Below are positions 1 through 7,956 of a stretch of 64,000 bases of DNA, piece by piece (position 1 is the stretch's first letter; every line of letters begins with the position of its first letter). A model generated the notes under the pieces. The model saw only the letters and a list, made by a program, of their open reading frames with translations. It was not told the origin of the DNA and did no database searches. Made by a program: the position numbers and the translations under genes. Source of the DNA: JANQOH01 sp965201115 (GTDB taxonomy: Bacteria > Pseudomonadota > Alphaproteobacteria > UBA7887); contig OZ241745.1 of NCBI GenBank assembly GCA_965201115.1, forward strand, positions 3,610,141 to 3,674,140, in the 5' to 3' direction.

Positions 1-2
1 GC

Positions 3-536
3 TGGCGGCTGAACGACGACGCGCGCGACGAAATCCGCCTGCTCGACGGCGAAACGCCGGTCGCCGTGGGCGTGCGCGAAAACGCGGCGGGCATGACGCT
101 GCTGCTGCCGAACGGCGAGGAGGCGGCGGCCTCGGGCGCGCTGGAAGGCGACGACCGGCTGCGCGCGCGCATCGGCGGCATGACGCTGGCCGCGGGCGTC
201 GCGCGGCGCGCCGACGCCCGCGGACGTACGCTGCTGACGGTGACGACATCGCGGTTTTCGCGCGAATTCGCGCTCGACGACCCGTTCGCCGGCTCGGAAG
301 AGGCGGACGATGCGGGCGGAGGCGCGGTCGCGCCCATGCCGGGCCGAATCGTGCGCGCCATGTGCCGCGACGGCGAGCGCGTCGCGCGCGGCGCGCCGCT
401 GCTGGCGCTGGAAGCGATGAAGATGGAGCATATCGTCAGCGCGCCGGCGGACGGGCGCGTCGTGCGGCTGCGCTGCGCGGTGGGCGAATGGGTGGACGAA
501 GGCAGCGAGCTCGTCGAGTTCGCGCCCGACGCCTGA
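3..536 (+). CDS. C-terminal part of biotin-dependent carboxylase alpha subunit (acyl-CoA carboxylase type), 5' truncated by window edge
   Basis: The frame is open from the first bases of the window, so the start lies upstream. The last 75 or so residues form a biotinyl carrier domain with the canonical EAMKMEH motif; the biotin-accepting Lys is encoded at 420-422. The preceding stretch resembles the linker of methylcrotonyl-/propionyl-/acetyl-CoA carboxylase alpha subunits, in which biotin carboxylase, linker and carrier are one chain. The enzyme carboxylates biotin with ATP and bicarbonate for a partner carboxyltransferase. The exact substrate cannot be told from the C-terminus. A methylcrotonyl-type enzyme (leucine breakdown) would fit the CoA-metabolism genes later in the window, but that is inference. 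Confidence 0.85.
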   Translation, partial: WRLNDDARDEIRLLDGETPVAVGVRENAAGMTLLLPNGEEAAASGALEGDDRLRARIGGMTLAAGVARRADARGRTLLTVTTSRFSREFALDDPFAGSEEADDAGGGAVAPMPGRIVRAMCRDGERVARGAPLLALEAMKMEHIVSAPADGRVVRLRCAVGEWVDEGSELVEFAPDA

Positions 537-720
537 GCCGCGGCGCCGGTTTTTTTCGCGGCGCGCGCGCGCCGGGGGTTGAAGCGGCGCGGACGGGGCC
601 GTATGATAGATCCCGATTGGCCGGCAGCGGCCTCATCGTTCCGATGCCGCCGGCCGGGCGCGCCCGGCTGGCGGGGAACCGCGGAACCTTATCTTGTCGA
701 TCAGGGAGGCTCTTGAGATC

Positions 721-2451
721 ATGACGAAACACCGACCCAACCGGGCGGCGGCGCTCGGCGCGGCGTTCCTCGCCGGCGCGTTCGCGGCGGCGGCCGCGCA
801 AGCGCAGGTGGACGAGCTCGGCGCGGCGCCGCAGCAACCCAACTACGTGTCCGACGACATGCTGATGAACGCCGACAAGGATCCGGCGAACTGGCTGCAC
901 TACGGGCGCGACTACGAATCGACGCGCTATGCGCCGCAGTCGCAGATCAACCAAGGCAACGTCAAGGACCTGGTGCCCAAGTTCATCCTGTCGTTCGGCT
1001 CGCTCGACGGTCAGGACTCGCAGGCCATCGCGGTCGGCGGAACGCTCTACGTCACGTCGTCGTACAACAAGGCGTGGTCGCTCGACGGAACCACCGGCGT
1101 GGTCAACTGGAAGTACGAGCGCGAACTGCCCGCCGACGTCTATCCCGAACTGTGCTGCGACGTGGTCAACCGCGGCGTCATGCCCTACCGCGACAACGTC
1201 TATCTGGCGACGCTCGACGCGCATCTCGTCGCGCTCGACAACGCCACCGGCGACGTGGTCTATGACGTGCAGGTGGGCGACTACACCTACGCCGAGACCC
1301 TCACCATCATGCCGATGGCGCTCGACGGCAAGATCATCTTCGGCACCGCCGGCGCGGAATACGGCGTGCGCGGATGGATCACGGCGCGCGACGCCGACAC
1401 CGGCGACGAAGTGTGGAAGACCTACACGATCCCCGCTCCCGGCGAGTTCGGCAACGACACTTGGGCCGGCGAGTCGTGGAAATACGGCGGCGGCTCGGCG
1501 TGGATCACCGGCTCCTACGACAAGGAAGCGCATCTGCTCTTCTGGCCCGTCGGCAACCCCGGCCCCGACTTCGACCGCCATGTGCGCCTCGGCGACAACC
1601 TCTACTCCAACTCCACCATCGTCCTCGACCCCGACGACGGCTCGATCGAGGGCTACTTCCAGTACACGCCCAACGACCCCTACGACTACGACGGCGTGAA
1701 CGAGGTCATCCTGGCCGACATCGACGGCAAGAAGGTGTGGCTGCACGGCGACCGCAACGGGTTCCTCTACTCCATCGAGCGCCTGACGCAGAAATGCATC
1801 TGGACCGCGAAGCTCAGCCGCGTCAACTGGACCAACGGCTTCGGCGAGAACTGCCGTCCGATCATGGCCTGGGAAGAGGGCGGCGACCCCGCGATGGACG
1901 TGGTTTACGACCGGCGCACGCCCGACATTGCCCCGTCGCTCGACGGCGGCAAGGAATGGCACCCGATGTCGTACTCCAAGCGCACCAACATGGTGTATGT
2001 GCCGACCTACAACTTCTCCATGGACCTGCAGGCGCAGAAGCAGGAGTGGAAGCGCGGCGAGTGGTATCTCGGCGCGAAGGTCATCACCTTCAACAAGGGT
2101 AACGGCGCCATCAAGGCGTACGACGCCTCCACCGGCGAGCTCACCTGGATTCGCCCGCTCAGCACCCCGGCCACCAGCGGCACCATGGCGACCGCGGGCG
2201 GCCTCGTGTTCTACGGCGATCCGGAAGGCTTCTTCCACGCCGTGCGCGACGATACCGGCGAGGAGCTCTGGGCGTTCAACACCGGCACCGGCGTCCACGG
2301 CAACCCGACCTCCTACACGGCGGGCGGCGATCAGTACATCTCCATCGTCGTCGGCGCGGGCGGCGGCGGCATCTGGCCGCTGTACTACGGCGAGTGGCTC
2401 AAGACCCATTCGAAGGGCGGGTCGCTCATCGTGTTCGGCCTGCACGGCTAG
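721..2451 (+). CDS. xoxF: XoxF-type lanthanide-dependent PQQ methanol/alcohol dehydrogenase
   Basis: Periplasmic quinoprotein that oxidises methanol or another short alcohol and passes electrons to a c-type cytochrome. The protein is 576 residues, the usual size. Residues 1-28 are a signal peptide. Adjacent cysteines C145-C146 match the vicinal disulfide over PQQ. E213 (GAEYG), N279 (GNPGP) and D322 match metal and catalytic positions, and propeller repeats of the type A-x-D-x-x-TG-x-x-x-W recur. D324, in the motif YDYDGVNE, is the extra Asp that separates lanthanide-binding XoxF/ExaF enzymes from calcium MxaF, which has Ala there. The ATG at 721 is preceded by AGGGAGG and gives a clean signal peptide; a TTG at 694 is in frame but less likely. 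xoxJ and xoxG follow. Confidence 0.93.
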   Translation: MTKHRPNRAAALGAAFLAGAFAAAAAQAQVDELGAAPQQPNYVSDDMLMNADKDPANWLHYGRDYESTRYAPQSQINQGNVKDLVPKFILSFGSLDGQDSQAIAVGGTLYVTSSYNKAWSLDGTTGVVNWKYERELPADVYPELCCDVVNRGVMPYRDNVYLATLDAHLVALDNATGDVVYDVQVGDYTYAETLTIMPMALDGKIIFGTAGAEYGVRGWITARDADTGDEVWKTYTIPAPGEFGNDTWAGESWKYGGGSAWITGSYDKEAHLLFWPVGNPGPDFDRHVRLGDNLYSNSTIVLDPDDGSIEGYFQYTPNDPYDYDGVNEVILADIDGKKVWLHGDRNGFLYSIERLTQKCIWTAKLSRVNWTNGFGENCRPIMAWEEGGDPAMDVVYDRRTPDIAPSLDGGKEWHPMSYSKRTNMVYVPTYNFSMDLQAQKQEWKRGEWYLGAKVITFNKGNGAIKAYDASTGELTWIRPLSTPATSGTMATAGGLVFYGDPEGFFHAVRDDTGEELWAFNTGTGVHGNPTSYTAGGDQYISIVVGAGGGGIWPLYYGEWLKTHSKGGSLIVFGLHG

Positions 2452-2481
2452 CCCGCCGGCATAACCGGACCGAACCGAACC

Positions 2482-2516
2482 GGGGGAGGCGGGCCCATCC
2501 CGCCTCCCCCTTTCTT
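2482..2516 (+). terminator. Rho-independent terminator or attenuator between xoxF and xoxJ
   Basis: A perfect 12-bp stem (gggggaggcggg, 2482-2493, with cccgcctccccc, 2499-2510) closes a 5-base loop and is followed by TTTCTT. It sits 31 bases after the xoxF stop and 38 bases before the xoxJ start. It should end most xoxF transcripts, letting through a fraction for xoxJ and xoxG. Confidence 0.85.
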
Positions 2517-2553
2517 GCAACGGCCCATGTGCGCCAAGGGAAGGCATGGAAAC

Positions 2554-3390
2554 GTGAGAATTCTGTCGATCGCGCCGCTCGCGGCGGCGGCGGTATGCGC
2601 CGCGCTCGGCGGCGCCTGGGCGAACGCCGTGGAGCGTTTCGCCGAACGGGGCATCCTGTCGGTGTGTCACGACCCCTACATTTATCCCTATAGCGCGCAA
2701 GGCATGCAGCCGCCCGGCTTCGACGTCGATATCGCGCGGCGCATCGCCGAGATGAACGGCCTGCGGCTCGAACAGGTGTGGGTCGATACCGGCACCCGCG
2801 GCGGCTTGGGGCGCGCATTGCGCAACTCCATCGGCAGAGGCTCGTGCGCTGTGTTCACGGGCATCGCCATCGACGACGAGCAGATCGACGAACTCGCCGA
2901 GAAGGATCTGGTCGCCAGCGCCCCGTACATGGGCGCCGGATACCTGCTCGTCGCCCAGGGCGAGGCGGCAAGCGCCCGGTCGCTCGAAGACCTGAAGGGC
3001 ACGAAAATCGGCGTGGCGATGGCCACCGCGGTAGATGGGTTCCTGTTCAACAACGGCTACGAACGGGGGCTGTATCTCGGCAACCGCCGGGTCGCGCGCG
3101 GCATGGTCGAGGGCGAAATCGACGCGGCGCTGATCTTCGCCACCTCGCTGTCGGCCGCCCGGCGCGAATACCCCGACCACGAGTTCACCGTCATCGAGGG
3201 GTTCGAGACGCCGGCCGCGCTGCGCTGGAATATCGCCTTCGCGATTCGCGGCGACGCGCCCGACATTATCGCCACGGTCAACGAGAGCCTCGCCGAACTG
3301 ATCGAGAGCGGGGAAATGGCCGCTATCGTCGGCGCCTACGGCATACCCTGGATGGCGCCGCTCGCCGCGGCGGAGGCCCCGGAACGATGA
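2554..3390 (+). CDS. xoxJ: XoxJ/MxaJ-like periplasmic solute-binding protein
   Basis: Periplasmic protein of the bacterial extracellular solute-binding family 3 type found beside methanol dehydrogenases. Its family role is in activation or assembly of the quinoprotein, not transport. I chose the GTG at 2554 because AAGGGAAGG lies 9 bases upstream and translation gives a clean signal peptide ending AWANA. An upstream TTG (2515) and ATG (2527) are in frame. Family features include the N-terminal block FDVDIARRIAEMNGL, where amino-acid binding proteins have a similar strand-helix, and the LEDLKGTKIGV segment. Its stop overlaps the xoxG start (ATGA). No permease or ATPase genes are adjacent, as expected for this family. 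Confidence 0.85.
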   Translation: MRILSIAPLAAAAVCAALGGAWANAVERFAERGILSVCHDPYIYPYSAQGMQPPGFDVDIARRIAEMNGLRLEQVWVDTGTRGGLGRALRNSIGRGSCAVFTGIAIDDEQIDELAEKDLVASAPYMGAGYLLVAQGEAASARSLEDLKGTKIGVAMATAVDGFLFNNGYERGLYLGNRRVARGMVEGEIDAALIFATSLSAARREYPDHEFTVIEGFETPAALRWNIAFAIRGDAPDIIATVNESLAELIESGEMAAIVGAYGIPWMAPLAAAEAPER

Positions 3391-3788
3391 CGCGCTTCTT
3401 CGCTCGCGCGGCGTTTGCCGCCGCCCTGTTTGCGCTCGCGCCCGCGGCGGCGTGGGCCGCCGCCGACGAGGAGCTCTGCGCCGACGACCTCGAAAACGAA
3501 TACGAGGGCGACGCCGAGGCGGTCGCCTATGGCGAGCGCCGCTTCGGCCAGCGCTGCTCGTTCTGCCACGGCGGCGGCGGCCTCGGCGCGAAAGGCCCGT
3601 CGCTGATCCAGGGCAAGTTCAAGCGCGGCGGCTGCAACGCCGACATCGTGGAAAATATCGCCTCCGGCATCCCCGGCACGCAAATGGGCGCCTTCGGCCA
3701 ATCGCTGGACTTCGACGAAATCCTGAAGATACTGGCCTACATGCGCGCCGAAGAGGCGCAACTGCGCGCGGCGGGCGAAATAGAGTGA
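3387..3788 (+). CDS. xoxG: XoxG-like c-type cytochrome, electron acceptor of XoxF
   Basis: Small secreted monohaem cytochrome of 133 residues. Residues 1-25 are a signal peptide. The haem site is C57-S-F-C60-H61, followed by a glycine run. The Met in GTQMGAFG (about residue 96) is a plausible distal ligand. It should take electrons from PQQ in XoxF and pass them to the respiratory chain. It starts inside the xoxJ stop (ATGA), so the two are translationally coupled. The order here is xoxF-xoxJ-xoxG, where many clusters have xoxF-xoxG-xoxJ. Confidence 0.85.
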   Translation: MTRFFARAAFAAALFALAPAAAWAAADEELCADDLENEYEGDAEAVAYGERRFGQRCSFCHGGGGLGAKGPSLIQGKFKRGGCNADIVENIASGIPGTQMGAFGQSLDFDEILKILAYMRAEEAQLRAAGEIE

Positions 3789-3899
3789 ATCCGGGCCGGC
3801 GGCGATCCGGGTCTCAATCGTATCGGAACCCGGCGCGCCGCAAAAACGCCGCTCGGGGGCGGCGAGGCGGGCGAAACAGAAGTGTCGGACGGGCTCATT

Positions 3900-5024
3900 A
3901 TGAAGCTACGGGTACTCCGAACGGACCGGTATCGCAGCCTGCGCGATGTAGAGATCGAATTCGGCGATCTTAATCTGTTTATCGGCGCCAACGCCTCGGG
4001 CAAGAGCACCATACTCGATGCCCTTCGCTTTCTGAGCGAAGGCGTAAGAAATCATGACTTCGGCCCCCCGGTAAAACAGCGGGGCGGGATTGCGCATATC
4101 GCATGGAAGGGAGCGGATGCCGGGCCTGTCGGCCTGACGGTCGGTATGCAAGGCGGTAATTCGAGATACGAATGGTCGCTGCGCCTTGTCGGAAGCGCGG
4201 AACGGTTTTATGTCGAAGAACAGGTTAAACTTGTACAGGACGGCGCGCCGCCTGCCGAGCTGCTGAGGGCCGAGCGCGGCAGGGGTTGGTGGCGGTCCGG
4301 CCAACAAGGCAGTGTAACGCTGGAGCAACCGCCGACCGCATGCGTCCTTGCGGCGGCGGCGGCGGACGCTTCCTTTCCGGCGCGCGATATGGCAAGATTT
4401 GTGGGCCGATGGGGCTTTTTCGATCCCAACCCGTTTCTGTTGCGGCGCGATTGGCAGGGGATCGGGGCGGATGGACTCGATTCCCATGGCCGTAATTTGG
4501 CGGAAACGCTTCATGCTCTGGATAAGGATACGTTAAACCGCGTCATTGGCGCCACTCGAGCCATTGTCGGCTTGCCGGAAAGGATAGAACGGAGAAAGTC
4601 TGAGGACGAAGGCCGCTTCTATTTCGCGCAATCCGAACCGGGGCTGCGGCACAAGGTACACCAGATGAGCGTATCGAGCGGGACCCTGCGGGTATTGGCG
4701 TTGGCGACGGCGTTGGTCGCCGATCCGGAAGCGAAGCTGATCGGTATCGAAGAGCCGGAAAATAATATGCATCCGGCTACCCTGTTGGCGCTCGCGGAAC
4801 AAATTCAGTGCATTCGCGATAGAGTGCAGGTCGCGGTTACGACGCATTCGTCCCTGTTGCTCGGTTACCTCGACGACCCCGGGGCGGTGCGCGTCGTGCG
4901 GCGCGATGGTACGCGGGGCACGCGCGTTGTTTCCGATAACCCGGCCGCCGTCCGCCGCGCCCTGCAAGAATCGGGTTTCAATTTGGGCGAGTATTATGAG
5001 ACCACCGGATTCGGAAGTTCGTGA
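3900..5024 (+). CDS. AAA/OLD-like ATPase of a two-gene ATPase + TOPRIM-like module
   Basis: Predicted ATPase of 374 residues in the RecF/OLD/AAA_21 group. The N-terminus reads like SMC/RecF proteins (RYRSLRDVEIEF), with Walker A GANASGKST at residues 29-37, Walker B ending in EEPENNMHP, and a following H-motif VTTHSS. The ATG at 3900 matches where this family normally begins; a GTG at 3882 is also in frame. The next gene starts one base after the stop (TGAAATG), so the pair is coupled. ATPases of this group beside a DUF4276/TOPRIM-like partner recur in defence-rich regions and resemble OLD and PARIS-type systems in layout. A defence role is inference; family membership is well supported. Base composition is a little less GC-rich than in its neighbours. 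Confidence 0.82.
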   Translation: MKLRVLRTDRYRSLRDVEIEFGDLNLFIGANASGKSTILDALRFLSEGVRNHDFGPPVKQRGGIAHIAWKGADAGPVGLTVGMQGGNSRYEWSLRLVGSAERFYVEEQVKLVQDGAPPAELLRAERGRGWWRSGQQGSVTLEQPPTACVLAAAAADASFPARDMARFVGRWGFFDPNPFLLRRDWQGIGADGLDSHGRNLAETLHALDKDTLNRVIGATRAIVGLPERIERRKSEDEGRFYFAQSEPGLRHKVHQMSVSSGTLRVLALATALVADPEAKLIGIEEPENNMHPATLLALAEQIQCIRDRVQVAVTTHSSLLLGYLDDPGAVRVVRRDGTRGTRVVSDNPAAVRRALQESGFNLGEYYETTGFGSS

Positions 5025-5025
5025 A

Positions 5026-5625
5026 ATGGTCAAGCGCGTGGCCGTCGTCGCTTCAGGCTACACCGAACTGAGCGCTCTGCCTTGCCTGCTCGCAAACCTG
5101 TCGCGGCCGGGCGCCGCTGTCCGTGATGTGAAGGTGTATATTCCGCCGCGAGGCAGGCCGCTCGACGTACCGATGGCGGAGAAGTTGATCAGGAGTGCGT
5201 GGTTCGGCGGCGCCCCCATGCATCCGGACAAAATCGTCGTTTTGGTGGATACGGACAAAGCGGATCCGACCGCCGTCACGGAACCGTTGCGCGAGGAACT
5301 CCCCAAACGGCTGAAGGGCGTCGGCGCGCACGTCTTGATCTGTCATGCGCAGCAGCATCTCGAGGCGTGGTACTTCGGCGACGCCGAAAATCTCAGGACA
5401 TATCTCGGTCGCGCGCTCGGGCGCGTCGATCCGACACGGCCCGACGAAATTGTCAACCCGAAACTTCATTTGAAGAATTTGCTCGGACGCCGCCCGTACA
5501 CGGTGGAGGTGTCCGAGTCAATCGCCCGGACGCTGAATGCGAATACTATTGCCGCGCGCAGTCCGAGCTTCCGGGGATTTGTCGAAGCGCTGGAGAACGG
5601 CGGCGTTCATGCCGCCGCTCGCTGA
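5026..5625 (+). CDS. DUF4276/TOPRIM-like partner protein of the ATPase
   Basis: Protein of 199 residues. The start MVKRVAVVASGYTE resembles the first TOPRIM/DUF4276 motif (hydrophobic strand, then E-G-x-T-D/E), except that the expected Glu is Ser. A second strand ends VLVDTDKAD, matching the TOPRIM DxD motif. The segment QHLEAWYFGDAENLRTYLG matches the DUF4276-type helix near a conserved E-A-W. The start at 5026 has GGAAG 8 bases upstream; an ATG at 4996 inside the ATPase gene is also in frame. Together with the ATPase it looks like an OLD-type ATPase/nuclease split over two chains. The missing first-motif Glu leaves catalysis uncertain. Assignment to DUF4276 is from pattern recognition only. 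Confidence 0.68.
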   Translation: MVKRVAVVASGYTELSALPCLLANLSRPGAAVRDVKVYIPPRGRPLDVPMAEKLIRSAWFGGAPMHPDKIVVLVDTDKADPTAVTEPLREELPKRLKGVGAHVLICHAQQHLEAWYFGDAENLRTYLGRALGRVDPTRPDEIVNPKLHLKNLLGRRPYTVEVSESIARTLNANTIAARSPSFRGFVEALENGGVHAAAR

Positions 5626-5744
5626 GCCGGATACAAGGCGAACGGCAACCGTGGTTCGTCGATGCATATCGCTCGATTCGCGAACTGTATGTATGGATGA
5701 CCGGGTCGCCTCGGCGCCCGGCCTGTTCACGGGCCTCGGGAGCG

Positions 5745-6248
5745 TCATTCGTCGCCGCCGAGAATAAAGGCGCGGGGGATGTCGGCGAAAGCGGTTGCGC
5801 GGCCGCCGTGGGCGGCGGCGAACGCTTCGGCGGCGGCGCGGTCGGCGAAAGGTACGGCTTCCGGCGCGCCCATGCCGCCAGCGCGGCCGGTCTCGATGGC
5901 GTACCACGCTTCGCGCGCCTCGATCCATGTTCCCGGCTCGGGCGCGTCCCGGCTGGCGCGGCCCATGTCGTTGACGTAGATCGCCGCAATGCGCTTCGGT
6001 TCTTCGGGCAGCATGGAGAAGGCGATGGCGTCGCGGACCGAGGAAAACCACAGCGGTTCGGCGCTTCCCTCGATAAATACCTGGCCCTTCGGCCCCGCAT
6101 GGTCGGCGACGATCATGCCGCAATAGTGGCCGACGGCGGCGCGCGTGAGCTCGGCCGGCGGCGGCGGCGGCGCTCCGTTTTCGTCGCAGGCCGCGGCGAA
6201 CGCCGCGGCGGCGAGCGCGGCCGCAATTGCCGGAAACCGGTATCGCAT
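5745..6248 (-). CDS. nosL: NosL copper-chaperone lipoprotein
   Basis: Outer-membrane-type lipoprotein that delivers copper to N2O reductase maturation. The signal peptide ends in the lipobox AAFAAAC, followed by a Pro-rich linker and the family motif HYCGMIVADHAGPKGQ, whose Cys and Met are the proposed Cu(I) ligands. Length is 167 residues, normal for NosL. Its ATG overlaps the nosY stop (ATGA), making it the last gene of the nos operon. It is convergent with the ATPase/TOPRIM-like pair, with about 120 bases between the stops. Confidence 0.92.
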   Translation of the reverse strand: MRYRFPAIAAALAAAAFAAACDENGAPPPPPAELTRAAVGHYCGMIVADHAGPKGQVFIEGSAEPLWFSSVRDAIAFSMLPEEPKRIAAIYVNDMGRASRDAPEPGTWIEAREAWYAIETGRAGGMGAPEAVPFADRAAAEAFAAAHGGRATAFADIPRAFILGGDE

Positions 6249-7039
6249 CAATACTCCCTCCTGTAGAACAGCGCGCCGGCGGCGGCGAGCGGCGCCGCGA
6301 CCCATGCCGCCATCGCCGCCGGTACGCTGCCCGCGCCGAACTCCGCGAGGCCGGCGAGGCCGGTATCGCCGGAATTGACCATGCGGTAGAGATCGGTGGG
6401 ATTGGCGAGCATCAGGGCCTCGAACAACCCTGGCGCAACGGCTTGCCCCTCGTCGGCGGCGAGCATGCCGAGCAGCGCCATGTCGTAGAGCACGACGAAG
6501 ACGAACCACGCGGCGATGGCCGCCGCGCCGGCCGTGCTGCGATCGCGCGCCGCGGCGCCAATGACGTAGCCGAGCGCGGCGAAAACGGCGCCGAGCCATA
6601 CCGACGACCCCGCCATGACGCCGAACGCGCGCCATGCCGCGGCGTCCGCGCCGCCGGCGGCGAGGGCGCCGGCCACGCCGTAGCCGGCGGCCACGGCGAA
6701 CGCGAGAACGGCGAGATGGGCGAGGAACTTGCCGATCAGGACCTGCCAGCGCGCCACCGGACAGGCGAGCAGGAGTTGCATCGTGCCGCGTTCCGTCTCG
6801 CCGGCGAGCGCGTCGTAGGACAGCAGCAGCGCGAGCAGCGGAACGAGATAAACGGTCAGGCTCGCCAGGTTGACGGTGGCGACCGCGAGGCGGCTCGCGG
6901 CGGCGGGGCCGGCGGGCGCGCCGCCGAGCAGAACCAGCGCCAGCGCGAGGCCGGCCAGCATGAGCGTGGCCGCCGCCGCCCAGCGGTTGCGCAAACCTGC
7001 GCCGAGTTCTCTCCCGGCGACGACCGGAAGCGCGTTCAC
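6248..7039 (-). CDS. nosY: NosY ABC transporter permease
   Basis: Inner-membrane permease of 263 residues with about six hydrophobic segments and the ABC-2 permease hallmark YDALAGETERGTMQLLLACPV. It pairs with NosF and NosD to supply what is needed to assemble the CuZ sulfide-copper centre of NosZ. I chose the GTG at 7039 because it overlaps the nosF stop and gives the usual N-terminus (ALPVVAGRELGAGLRNRW). A longer in-frame extension upstream is Arg-rich and lies within nosF. Confidence 0.92.
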   Translation of the reverse strand: MNALPVVAGRELGAGLRNRWAAAATLMLAGLALALVLLGGAPAGPAAASRLAVATVNLASLTVYLVPLLALLLSYDALAGETERGTMQLLLACPVARWQVLIGKFLAHLAVLAFAVAAGYGVAGALAAGGADAAAWRAFGVMAGSSVWLGAVFAALGYVIGAAARDRSTAGAAAIAAWFVFVVLYDMALLGMLAADEGQAVAPGLFEALMLANPTDLYRMVNSGDTGLAGLAEFGAGSVPAAMAAWVAAPLAAAGALFYRREY

Positions 7040-7956
7040 GGCGCCGCCCTCCGGCGGTAATGCGCGTATATGGCGTCGAGCGCGGGCGGGCGGATTTCGA
7101 CGTCGTCCACCGCGTCGTCGAGTTCGGCAATGCGGCGCAGCAACGGCATGGTTTCGCCTGCGCCGCACGACAGTTCTACCGCGCCGCCCCGGGCGCACAA
7201 CACGGCGCCGGCGGGGAGGCGGTCGGCGACCTCGGCGGCGCGCCCCGACGGCACCCGGAGATGTATGCGCGACGGCAGCCCCGCGCCGGCGCGCAGTTCA
7301 TCGAGCGCGCCGCACGCGGCGAGGCGCCCCTTGTCGAGGATGGCGATGCGCGAGAAGCGCCGCGCCCCGATCTCCGCCAGCGCGTGCGACGACAACAGCG
7401 TAGCCGCGCCGCCGTCGGTAATCCGGTCCACCGCGCCGTAGAACGACGGTTTGGCGGACGGGTCGAGTCCGTCGGCGGGTTCGTCGAGCAGCAGCAGGCG
7501 CGGCGCGCCGAGCAGGGCTTGCGCGAGGCCGAGCCTTTGGCGCATGCCCCGCGACCACGTCCCGACGCGCCGGTTCGCGGCATCGGCGAGACCCATGCGC
7601 TCCAGCGCCGGCAGGCATTCCGCCGTAGCGGCGCCTTTCAGCCGGGCGTAGAAGCGCAGCAGCGCAAGTCCGGTCATGTCGTCGTGGAGCGCCAGGCGTT
7701 CGGGCATGAAACCGATCCGCCTGCGCGCCGCTAGCCCCCCGGCGCCGCGCGGCGGCGCGCCGAGAACGCGGACCCGCCCGCCGGAGGGGCGCGCGAGGCC
7801 GAGCATGAGCTTGAACAGCGTGGTCTTGCCCGCGCCGTTGTGCCCAAGCAGCACGACGCTCTCTCCCGGTTCGAGGGTCAGGCTCACCCCGTCGAGCGCG
7901 GCGACGGCGCCGTATCGTTTCGATACCGATTCGAGCGCGGCCGCCGGCGCGCTCAC
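7036..7956 (-). CDS. nosF: NosF ABC transporter ATP-binding protein
   Basis: Cytoplasmic ATPase of 306 residues. It has Walker A GHNGAGKTT, an ABC signature in the degenerate form WSRGMRQRL, Walker B LLLLDEPADGLDP and the H-loop SSHAL. It energises the NosDFY complex for CuZ assembly. The GTG start at 7956 overlaps the nosD stop (7953) by four bases, like its neighbours in this operon. Confidence 0.93.
   Translation of the reverse strand: MSAPAAALESVSKRYGAVAALDGVSLTLEPGESVVLLGHNGAGKTTLFKLMLGLARPSGGRVRVLGAPPRGAGGLAARRRIGFMPERLALHDDMTGLALLRFYARLKGAATAECLPALERMGLADAANRRVGTWSRGMRQRLGLAQALLGAPRLLLLDEPADGLDPSAKPSFYGAVDRITDGGAATLLSSHALAEIGARRFSRIAILDKGRLAACGALDELRAGAGLPSRIHLRVPSGRAAEVADRLPAGAVLCARGGAVELSCGAGETMPLLRRIAELDDAVDDVEIRPPALDAIYAHYRRRAAP

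Noticed and set aside
721..2451. Calcium-dependent MxaF methanol dehydrogenase
   Set aside because: The extra Asp (D324) in YDYDGVNE and the lack of an mxaI-like small subunit gene point to XoxF.
436..3180. Long minus-strand frame opposite xoxF and xoxJ
   Set aside because: It is a codon shadow of the genes on the plus strand, with no recognised domain.
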